Origin: Lingula anatina
Lineage: Eukaryota > Brachiopoda > Lingulata > Lingulida > Lingulidae
Direction of reading: 5' to 3'
Assembly (NCBI RefSeq): GCF_001039355.2
Contig: NW_019775480.1
Location: forward strand, 373,314 to 437,313
Length of the DNA stretch: 64,000 bases
Below are positions 46,104 through 57,900 of the stretch, in pieces (position 1 is the first letter of the stretch; each line of letters opens with the position of its first letter). The translations under genes were made by a program, and so were the position numbers. The notes below the pieces were generated by a model that had not been told where the DNA came from, ran no database searches, and was given only the letters and a program-made list of their open reading frames with translations.

Positions 46104-48912
46104 TTACAAGACAGAGTCATGTAGAAGGAACATTATTCAGAACTGTTCATTTTAAAACTACAAGCCATCAAAAAACCTTGAAATGGCAAGACACTGAATA
46201 ACAACAATCTGTCCTGATGTTATGGAGAAATTGAATTGGCCAAATGTTTTACTAACTGTAGTCTAAGGATATACTGTTGATCCCTGTGAGCAATTATATG
46301 CATAGACTTTAGGTACTATTCAGTTTGTTTGTTATCTTTTTACATAATTCATATGCATGAAGGTTTATGTCCTCACAAACACAAAAACTATATACAGTTA
46401 AAAGATAATACTTTGATGTCTTAAAACATGCAAAAAATAATTACTACAAATAGATGTATAAATAATGGTTTGTGAATTTGATAGTTTTGCTTAAACATTA
46501 TAGTCCACATTTCACATTCCATTTTTCTGCTGACATCAAAATTAAACTCAAAATAAAATAAGAGCTGGTGGTCTAGGAGAAGGCTCCCAGTGAACACTTT
46601 ATAGAATGAGTATAGTTGTCTTTCTAAAGGCTGGTCTTTTAAGACTATCATAAGATGCATGCAACTCACTGATGGCCCTTCTCACAGGTAATACACAATG
46701 CATATGTCTCATTGATGGCCCTGCTTTCAGATAATACACAATACAACACTCACCTAAAAATTTAAATCACTAAAGTCATCCAAAGTTTGAGAGCATGTAA
46801 TACTGGTTAATATTGCGTCCTACATTGGAATAGTCAAACACATTGCCTCTAGTAAAATGTCATATCCTAGCCTTAAAGGTAAGTCCCAGATCAGTTGGTT
46901 CTTAGAGGATACACGCAGTATGTAAATTAACCTCTTTTTATGAAATCATTCAGTTGTGTGAACCCTAAAAATTGTATGTGTGGCTCTAATAGGATATATT
47001 ATGTTTGACTTAAAAATGTGACAGTTTTTAGTTGCAGCTGTAGTGGCTCGAAGTATTATGAATATGACAAACAGATGTTGCCCCTGCAGGCAACTAACAG
47101 CAGCATGAAACGGTCCTATTATTTTGACTCATATCCATGATATTCCCACTTGTGACTTCCCACGTTCATTTTATATGGCAAAATGATTATACTTGATCAC
47201 TCCAAAACCAATAAAACTTTCCTTTGTTACCCTTAAGCACTCACATACTTAAGTTCCATCGGGTTTTAAGTGCGCAGGCATGTGTGTGCATGTATTGTTG
47301 GATGTGTGTAAGCACATGAGAGAGAGAGAGAGGTTTGTGTTTTTCAGCATCTAATATAAGTTCTGGGCCTGCTTTGATGTAAATCAGTGCAACAAGGATG
47401 GAAGTATGGTCTGAAATAAATCATGTCCATTCAGTTATTTCCTAAGGTCATCAGTGTCACCCATCTTTTGGCTCTTTCTGTTGAGCCTCCCTATGGGACT
47501 CTATCAGATAAAACTATACACCTATCTTCTGGTGATTTATTATGTTAAGCCAAGTTTGATTGCCCTTGCAGTGTTTTATCTGATTGTCTGCAAACTTGGA
47601 GCTTATTCCTAGTGAAACTATTGTTCTACGTACCGTGTGGGTCAACCCAACTCTGGGGGGACTAGTGATAATACAGGGGCGGATTTAGGCCATCTTCTGG
47701 GTCTTCCGGAAGATGGTCAGATTTTCAAGTTTACATTGACGGGTATCTATTTTTTCTGTCAGAAGACAGTCAAAAACGGTGGATGGATTAACAAAGATAA
47801 TTTGGAAGACTGTCAGACAGTTTCTCTGGATCTGCCCTTGATATATACCTACATTGGAAACAAGAGGAGGCATGTTAATCTGTTAAACTGATTGCATTCA
47901 GCAAGAGTCCCCAAGGAGTTTGATTATTTTACCTAGTACAATAGTTTCATGGGGAATGAGCCCTTATTGATGTTGCCTTATTGGGTTTTTTACTGGATGC
48001 TGGAGTTCTGATGAATTCACAGTTGCTTGCCTTTCTACTTAGATCACATTATTCATTTGCTTAAAAAAACTGTTGTAGAAACGCTGTGAAAATAAAAAGG
48101 TTCCCACCAATGTCAAAACAATGAACATGTACTAAAAGGTTCTTAACAAACAAGTACCATACACAAAAGTAGGAGAGAAATAAGTGTATAACACCTACTT
48201 ATGAAGTAAGAGTTGGTTTTTGGCACAAAATTCTTCCCTTTCAATTGTTTCTGAAGTATTTTGAGGGTCTTGCCGCTTTCTCCATAGTTCTCAAAGAATT
48301 ATTTATGTACTAAGGTGCCATACATGGAAATGAGGGGGAAATAGAAAATTAGTAATTTATACCATTTTACTAATACCAGGTTAGTGCACTCACACACTTT
48401 TACTTACTTGTTCCACATGGCAGTTTATCAGGCTCCACTGTTCCTGGATAAAATTTAAAATACAAAAGAATGACAAAATTGATATGAAAGTTAATTTTGT
48501 TGATATTTGGTTAAATGGATATTTTTATTTGTTTGGTTTATTGAAGAATATAAATGTTTGATCAAAAAGACTAGTTGGTCTTATGTGAATGATTTATGTT
48601 TTATTGCAGTTTGTTCATCAATTACACAATATATTGTATCTTGAAAATTAACTTGCACAATGAAATGGGTCTTTATTGCTTGATTTCAGAATGTGGAGGT
48701 TGATTTCTACATTGATATCCATGCACATTCCACTTTGATGAATGGGTTCATGTATGGCAACGTGTATGATGATTCGGGAAAATTTGAAAAACATGCAATA
48801 TTCCCAAAATTGCTAGACCAAAATGCCGAAGATTTCTCATTGAACAACACTAATTTCAATAGAGACAGTGTCAAAGCAGGGACAGGTCGAAGGTGAGGAC
48901 AAAACTCTCTCT

Positions 48913-48943
<31 letters not shown>

Positions 48944-51900
48944 GCCCTCTCTCTCTTTCTCTTTTTCTTTCTCTCTCTCTCTCTCTCTCTCTCTCACGCA
49001 CACACACACACACACACATGGATTATTAAAGGTATTTGTGCAGTTAAGAAATGCTGGAATTTTGAGTGACAACACTCAAAAACTGTTAATTACATAGTGT
49101 GTCATTAAGTTAATCTAGTAAATTACTTGTTTGATAATCCCTTTTGTCCCTCCCAGTGGATTATTTGAAAATTGCTTCCACCCCCCAGTGGATAATTTGA
49201 TAATCCCTTTGCCCCTCCCTCAGTGGATAATTTGATAATCTTTTTGCCCCTCCCCCAGTGAAATTTTGATTGCCCCCCCCCCTTGTTGAATAATTTGATT
49301 ATTCCTAAAAAGGTATTGCTACCGAAAAGATTTTATTCTAGAGTCACACCTCTTTACTTTTCATGTGGATATTTAAAGCTTAAACTAAAAGAAAAAAAAA
49401 ATTAAGCAGAATTGTTTCTGACAATTACTTTTTAGGTAAATAATGACAGGTTTTTCTTTGTTGAAGTATTGTTCTTTTCATCTCTCACTTATTTTAAAAT
49501 GCCCTTGTATAGAAGTAGAAAGCTAAATATGTTGTGAGAAATGACAATGAAGGTTTTATCAAGAAAAGAGGAAATAAAGAAAAAAACTGTTTCCTCCTAA
49601 GATTTATTTCTCATAGCACTCAAGGGAAATGGTACACTGTACATAGCTGTACACCCACCCTATTTATAGCATGCACATACACAAACATATGCACACACTT
49701 GCAGGCAATGAAAAAAAAAGAAAAAAAAACGACAGTGCAGTCTCATGCGGTTGACATAGTTAAATTTGAGAGCAGTTTTTTCTAGATGTCAGGACATTCA
49801 GTGATGTTAGACTATCATAATGATCAGTTTATAAAACAGCTAGTGCATTAATGCACACTGCCAGTTAAGATTTACCCAGTTTGTTCAGCATCATAAATAA
49901 TCCCAAGGGGTTAAAAAAATAATGGTTAAAATATCTGGTTTCTATCCTCATATCCTATGTTACAGATCTTATCAGATCAATATTTCATTGCAAGTTTGAT
50001 ATAGAAATGAATAATACAGCAACTCAGGCAGGCAGTCATGGTGGCATGCAGCTGTTCACCGACCGTGTGTAATGTGCTTCAATAAGTATGTAGAAATAAA
50101 GCCTAAATGAGACCCTAAAGAGCAAAACTATTAAATTCTTTAGAATTCAGTCTGGTTCAGTTTCTCAATTTATAATAGTCCTTTAATGTATGAGAAAAGT
50201 TATATTTTCCTTTGAATATGTTGATCTAGGTAAAGATAATAGATGTGGATAAATGAATTATATTCATGGAATATTGGGGAGGAGTTTTGAAAGTAAACAT
50301 CTGAACCATGGGGTACAAAAGTCTGGATCTGCTGCTACTTGTGATATTATTCCTACAAACAGTCGTATAATGATACTCCTGAAAAGTTAATGTAACCCCT
50401 TTACCAGGTCGGCTTATTAGCGCAGATATCCCTTTCAGTTGAAGTTCGAAGATTAAATATTTTTATGCACTCAAGAAGCAAATTATGCCCATTTCACCTT
50501 AACTAAACATGTCTTAGATGTTGGTAGGTAGCATAGAATTCCAACTTGCTAATGTCAACATTACAACAGCTCAGTTGAATTTTCTTCAGGTTTATTTTTC
50601 TTAGTTGGCACAAAGATATAGATGTAAGGAGCAAAGCAACAGGTTTCGTTAGGGATAAACTATAGGATAGAAACAACCCTATACCACTCTACACATTCCG
50701 GATATCTCCCCTTTGGCTTGTTTGTTATGAGGAAGTCAAATTTTAGCGCTGATTAACCTCAACCACTGTTGAAACACAGTGTTTCCAATTTCTAAACATT
50801 AAACTTATGGGAGTAATATTGCATGACTTTGATTAAAAGAGTTAAAGAAACGAGTGAAGAATGTTTCATTCCGCTGCCAAGTTTATGCATCTTGCGCATA
50901 GACACTTTTTTTCAATGTTATTTTATACTGCCGCTCCATGTACGGCAGTCTATGTATTTTTGGAAAGGGAAGAAGGGAAAGTACTGTCATTAAATAAGAC
51001 TGCAACTTAGCCGGAGGGGTGGGTATAGACTGTCAGGCAAATTGCACACCTTTTATTTCGATTCTCTGACCCATAAAGGAAAGGTGATAATATATAGCCT
51101 TCAGTTCTTTTCCCTCCAAGCATTTTGCTTGCAGTCTATAGAAGATCTAGAAGCTCAAGTTCCTTTTTTTTAGATTTTTCATCACTGACATTTAGCTCAG
51201 GAACATGCGCTTTTCTTGTGTGATATAGAAAATAAATCTTGCACATAGACGTATGGCAGGCACCAGTTTAATTGGGTCTTGGAAGCTCCTGTGTGTATGA
51301 TAAAGATACAGTAACTGTGTCTTGAATAAAGGTGTCAATTAGGATCTGATAACAACACCTTGAAGCCCACTAAATCACCCTGCCCCTCAACCCCATATTA
51401 ATGACCATGCCTGGACAATACTCAGCTGACCAAGCCCTCTGGCCCCCATGGTCATATGTATATATTGTGCCCCTTGAGGAGGATATGATAAAGGTTGCGT
51501 GTAGTAATTACAGTGCATGGTTTTTATGTAGAGTGTAAAAGCTAGCTCTGCTTGCTCATCAGTGCATGGAACAATTTTCTGACTTCTTTAAGCAGAGTAT
51601 TGACTTAAAACGATGACAATACACAGTTAAATATTATCTTAACAACAACAACAGTCTTTCCCCCTGCATACTACCTTACTAACAGCTGAGTCAGAACAAA
51701 GTTCTATCAAACTGAGTGGCTCGAAACATTTCATTTTGATTAAATTGTAGCTTTAATTGCCAGGGAGGGAAAATCTTTGCCTTACATTTGCCTCAACAGC
51801 ATGCAGTTTAACTGAGTGAGGCTGACACAGTTTGACACTTGAAAAAACACTTGCAGGATGTGATTTATTGTAGGGAGGGCAGAAGTTACCACTGATGTGT

Positions 51901-54900
51901 TTATCTTCACATCTTGAGTCACTTGAATTTCTAATATTTTTGGGGGCTGTAGTGTGTCTGACATACCTGTACTGTTTTTCTTTAATAATCACATTATAGA
52001 CAGAAATAGAGCGTATATCAAAAGCTTACCTTTAATGTTTGGTACTTGAGTTGATCCTGGAGCAAGAAGTTTCCCGTAGTAGGTAATCCACATGTTGTGG
52101 TGTGGAGAGCCACACAGTGGAGAAGTCATTGCACACAGACAGGTAGCAAGGCCAGCAGTGATGTTTGGAGTGGACAAAGAAAGGACAAAAAGGAAAACAA
52201 AAGCGAACTTAAAATGTATATAAATGTATTAACAAAAATAATAACTCATTTACACAGTGATCAACTGAGCACTTTCTGCACATGGATACAACTAATACCT
52301 AACATTCACTGTCTACAGCATTCACGTGTCTAACTGAGACTAGATTATCAGCTAACTTAGTGGTAAGTACGCATTACAAAAATGCCAGTAACATACATCT
52401 AAGTAAATAAGTGAGAACTGTGATTTAAAAACTGAAACTAAAGCATGACTACATACATAAAACCAAAAATAAACAACCAAAGATTACCTTAATGAAGAAG
52501 CTTTTCACTTTGGGCATGGTGGGAGACGAGAAGTGGAGAAAACAAAACTAAAACGGAACAGAAAAAAGCAGCTGTAAAAAAAACAATACACCACACAACT
52601 AACTAGTCTGCCAACCCATGCAAATGTTCTCATAAAACGTTCACTGTCTTGCTCCAGGCTTTCACTCTACAAGTGGCACTACCTGTGTGTGAGACTGTCA
52701 AACCTGACCGTACTGCTTTCCTATTGGCTGATCCAGTCTCCGTGACCTCCGGCCATTCATGTGTTTACACTGGGTCAACCAGCTAAAGCAACTTCTAAAC
52801 AACGGCACTGTTACTTTTTATGATCTCTCAAAGGGGATTTAAGCTCTTTACCTGAGACTAGAATGTTGTTCTTGGGTTTTCCTTCTCCTGTTTTCATATC
52901 TTATGCCTCAATTCACAAGCATGTCAGCTTCTTTGTGGGTAATTACCAAATGAGTAGGGGGAAAGTATGTTTTGGTTTCAATGGCCAGGGCTGTGGTGAA
53001 TCTTTGATGTTCTTACACACAATGCTGCACACTCTGAATTCTATTAGTCATGATTCATTTTTCCTGTAATGAAGGCATATGATGCTTATTTAAACCTACA
53101 CAGAGAAATGAGGATGTACTGCTGTATAAGTACTGTGTATAATTACCTGTCTAAATTGAGTGTCAGCACATTCAGGTATGGGCAGGCGGCAGAATGAAAG
53201 CATTCAGGTCCACAATAGCTGTAAGTAGAAGTTCTGATATTGAGGTTTATCTTAAAGACATAAATATTGTATGATAACAGAAGAAAATTCTACAGAGGAA
53301 AATAAAGAGTTCACCGATTAAGTACTTAAATACTCACATCATCATACCAGACCTTTCTGTATCACTTTTACTATGAACCAAGGTGAAACTTCTGTTTCCA
53401 TTTCAAAATACAGACCTTTTGTGTTCATAATATTATGGTTAAATGCTAGGTATGTCATGATATCCCCAGTACATATTACTCAGTCTTTACAGTTGAAACC
53501 ACAGAATGATGCATACATTATTAATAAGACACCTGGCTTCTGAATGCATTAACTTCTAGTTGATAACTGTCATGTTAAGATATAGTTTAAAAGTCACTCT
53601 CTCTTTATCATTACCACATCTATTTTTTGATGTTGGAGTTATCTGCTTTAAGCCCAAGCCCCAAAACCCTACGCCTTATACAATAAAACATAAATAATCT
53701 TACCTTAAGTGTCATCTTGTAAAAGGCAAGATATGTATGTATATTACCCGTGCTTATCTGCCTGTGTAATAACTGCTTTCTCAATCAGGTAAGGACACCA
53801 GTAGTGTTTTTTTTATATCTAAATGTCTTCCTCTTCCCCTTTCTCTTAGTCTATCAGTCCCAGTGTGTGAATGTTTAGGCCACTGGTATCATGTTAGTCA
53901 TAAGTGATTTATATGTGTATCTCTGTATATACACAACAGAGCTCTGATGTTTCAAGCTGTTACTATGGTATGAGAAACTGTTTGCTGAAAAGAGGGACAG
54001 ATTTTTCAAGCATCTTTAAAAAAAAACTTTACCCAACTTGCTTTTTTAAGTGATTAATCTGTAGTAACTATCTTCTTTAGATGAAAAAATTGTTTACACA
54101 GTATTTTAGGTCAAGCTATCAGGAATTGTATAAGAAAAATAAAAATAAAAAAAAGAAATTGATATTATCCTATATTGAAACCAAATGTTTTATGTATGAA
54201 CCAACATGCTATATTTTTTCTGATATTAGGGCAGATAGTTTTGTATTGTTTTAACCTTTTATGAGACCACTTGGTAGGATTTAAATGATTAATATCAGAT
54301 TCTATATATCAGATAAATGTCAGGGCTCATTTTTTTTATAAATGAATAAATGAATGAATGTAATGCAAGTCTAGTGTTGTGTGTAATACAGCTCATGTCA
54401 CATTTCAGTGATTTCATCAGACGGTAATTTTATGAGACATTTGTATGGCTGTGGTTGAGGTTTGTATCCCACCTTCAATCAAGTGGCTTTCATTTCCTCA
54501 CTGGCTGATTGTCTTGTTGTTTTAGCCTGGAAGTCAAAGTGCAGGAGAGGTGCAGTGTCCAATGTCTTAGTCAATGGAGCAGTTGTCTGCTTGTATTGGC
54601 TGTCAGTAGGGGAAAATGCTGTTTTTCTTTTCTATTCTTTTTTTAATAACTAGCAACAATAGAAATTATTCCTGACTTTTGTCACAAAAGTGCAGGGATA
54701 ACTGTTCTCTGTCAGGTATGGAGTTAAGAAAAAAAGCCTAGAACACAGTGATACAACTGTGCTTATTGCTGGTCAACCCATCTTCTTCATTACCCTCCCA
54801 ATACTAAATATTAGTGTAAACCAAATCAATGGCAAGTGTTTGTTTTTATCACTGACTCAGGTCTTTGCCTTAGTTCTTGTCAAAACCAATTATAAAATAA

Positions 54901-57900
54901 AAGGATTTTTAATAATACAATCCTGACTTCACTTTCCTTCCTCTACCAATTCCCAGTCTAACATCTAACATCTGTTAGTTAACCACTGCAATGAGTACAA
55001 ATATAGATGTGAAAACATAACAAAAAGATACACATGAAATTTCTTAGAGCAAAAAGTCTTACCATTTGTCTTTGTTCTTATATTGCTTGTCTCATTTTAC
55101 TTCCACAAACCTTAGTATAGCAGTCTTGGCCTTTTTAACTTGACAGAATCAAGTACTCAAGTAGCTGGCCATACGAGTGGGCGGAGGAACTGTTGAGAAT
55201 GCTTGTGGTAGCATGTAAACTAAATGGTGTAATGTTCTGTGGGTGGTGTTTTCTCTCATGCTCTGAGTATAAACTGCTGGCTTTTAAGTTGTGCAAAGTT
55301 ATAAAACAACCTGTTAGCCATTCCCTGCCATTATTTCACCAGCATGCATATATATATATAGCTTTCATTTCAACCAGACAACAACTGTACTTTGGAAGGA
55401 TTTATCAATTAAATGCATTATGAGTTGTCATATTATAATCATGCTTTTTCATGTTAAGTCTGTTGTCTTATTTCCCATAACTCTTTTCTGATCATTGATA
55501 AATTGATTTTCTGACAGATACATTTATATTTCTATTTCATTTATATTTATATTTCAAAATTTTGTCAGAAATATAATAGGATTTCTCCTCCACACTGCCT
55601 ATTCCAATGCTGCCATTTTTCCACAGGATTGACTATTATTGACATAATACCACAAGAAATGGAAAATGCATCTCCTCAACAGTATATTGTACAAACAATC
55701 AATATTTTAATCAGTCCACATAACAAACATACCATCATCCATTGCCATTGTGATTCTGAGTATATTTGTATCATTAATCTAAAGGTAAAAAAATAAATGA
55801 ATAAAACTAAGTATATGTCTCCAGTTGTACAGGTATTGAAAATTTTATTTTAACATTTATTTTTAAAGTGAGTCTGTATTTTTAAGTATGATTAGTTACT
55901 AGTATCATGGAGTCTTAACATAAAGTCATATGTTCCAGGACCCTGGGTGGCTGTCTAGATGAGTCCCATTGCTACACATTGGAAGTGTCCTTCTTCAGCT
56001 ACCTGACTAATGGGGCCAGTACAGCATTGCCTTACACTGAGGAGGCTTGTATCCTTCTACTGTCTCATTGCCAGAGTATTTGTATATAGTGTATTGTTTA
56101 GTGTGTGGATGTGCACACATCTGTGCAAATGTGTGTGTGTGTGTGAATTCAAGAACATGGACTATCATCCATCCCATCAGTTTCTCATGTTCTAAAATTA
56201 AAATATCAACCAGTTTCCAATATAAATTGCACCTTTCTACATATTCAGAAAGCTAAAAAAAAGTGACATGACTATGATCAGTTCTTGTTGAAATAATTTT
56301 GGATTTTTTTTTACACAGTTACACTATTAACTCCATTTTGAATTAACAAGCATTTTAAGTGTTTATTCAGAGCAAGCAGTATGTTCTACACCATTTGGAA
56401 TATGCTCAAATAAACCCTTTGTAGCTGAAACAAAGGCATTCCAAATATTGTCAGACAATCATAAAATATGTATTTTATTTTCCCATGTATTTCCCATAAC
56501 CATAAAACCTACCGTTATGACATATATTGCTCAAGGGAAAGATGGGAAGGAAACGGTTTATGAGGGTCTCCTGAGAACTAAAAGTTGGATGTTGTGGAAT
56601 TAATTCAGGTCCTAGCATTTGCAAACTTTTGCCCCAGATTTGTGATTATGAATGCCCAAATTAACATCTCCATTGCACAAAGGATTTCGTAGCACAAATG
56701 TAAAATTTGCAGCCACAAACACCGCGCTACAAAACACGAACAGCAGGTCCACTTACCTGTTCGGTACATTTTCTACATGCTGGAGATTGTTGAGAGTGCA
56801 TTTATGCCATATTAATTTGGATAGTAGATTATTGAGGTATGTTGGTTTGATTTGTGTTGAGACTTGTTTATTCTTTGTCTTTAGTCAAAGAAGTAGAAAG
56901 AGGAGAAGATGCCACTGTTTTTTGACAAGGAATCTCAAAGCTTTAAGGTGCTTTTTCTTGTATGTTTCTCCATATTAAAAATAGTCCTGGGCTGGCTAGT
57001 AATTACATGTTTGTGCACTGAAATCTTGGTTAGAGTTGTTAATTTGGGCATTCGTGCTCTCAAATCTGAGGCAGGTCATAGCAAACAGCAATAATTGTTT
57101 GAGGTCTGTAAATTTTTGTAGAATGAGCAAAATTTTTTTTTCATTGCTAGGATTTGATTTGGTTTTCCTTCACCTAGTAGCAAGTTACAGCACCTAATAT
57201 CACCAGACTTAGCTGTACTAAGATAAAAATAGAATGATTATTTTTTCTGCAAATTATGTTGACCATGACCCCAAAAAATGTGTAGAGGTGAATTTCTACA
57301 TGAACTCCCATAATGAGTTGCTGTTTTCTTTAGAACATTTATAAACAATCCAACACAACACCATCATAGTGAAGTGATTGTTTCCCCTTAACCCCATTCA
57401 AGATATGAAACTTGGGCGTAATCTTGCCCGGACATTCCTAGATTACTATAAACTGACTGGTTTTATCAGTGCCAAGCCCAGCAGTAGTATAGTGCCCAAA
57501 CCTGGCCGCCATAGTGCCAAGGACAGAAACAAGGCAGAGAGAGCAGCCTCAGAACCCTTGAGGTACTCACAAGAAGAAAGGTAGATATTTTCTCAGGCAG
57601 GTACATATAATCTTCCAAAGATTAAAATTTTAAGTGAATAGCAGGTCATATGCGACTTGATAAAAAACCTGTATTTTGACTTAATAGTGCTCTGAATGCA
57701 ATGCTCATTTGTTAAAAGATATATTTACATCCTCTTGGCAAAATTCAATCATTTGACAAACCTACTCAAGCATTATTTTTAAAAAACTTGATGGTAATCT
57801 TCCATTCAAAAATAATGAAACTGAAGATTTATTGCTAGATTTGTCTTCAGACATTTCCTTAGAAGATAACATCTTGTTTCGAGGTATGAACTAAATCATC

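Larger units (their letters stand above)
45500..48689 (+). other. CCP6 intron 8 with AT microsatellite and a MITE
   Basis: A 3.2-kb intron. It holds a pure (AT)37 run at 46027-46100, a short (GA)n near 47320-47332 and the MITE-like repeat at 47674-47840. A 70-bp block near 45950-46015 is partly repeated near 47350-47412 (TCAGTGCAACAA and neighbours). No further exon was recognised. Confidence 0.7.
48893..55938 (+). other. CCP6 intron 9 (7 kb)
   Basis: The largest CCP6 intron. It begins with a compound microsatellite (48904-49018) and a minisatellite (49131-49306) and contains the candidate nested minus-strand gene at 51782-52517. From 53000 to 55930 it is AT-rich and I recognise nothing. Confidence 0.7.

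Noticed and set aside
46010-46201. Plus-strand open frame with a long Tyr-Ile repeat
   Set aside because: It is a direct reading of the (AT)37 microsatellite; no gene.
48707-49075. Minus-strand frames with Arg-Glu repeats and poly-Gly
   Set aside because: They come from the CT/C29 tract and from the reverse strand of CCP6 exon 9.
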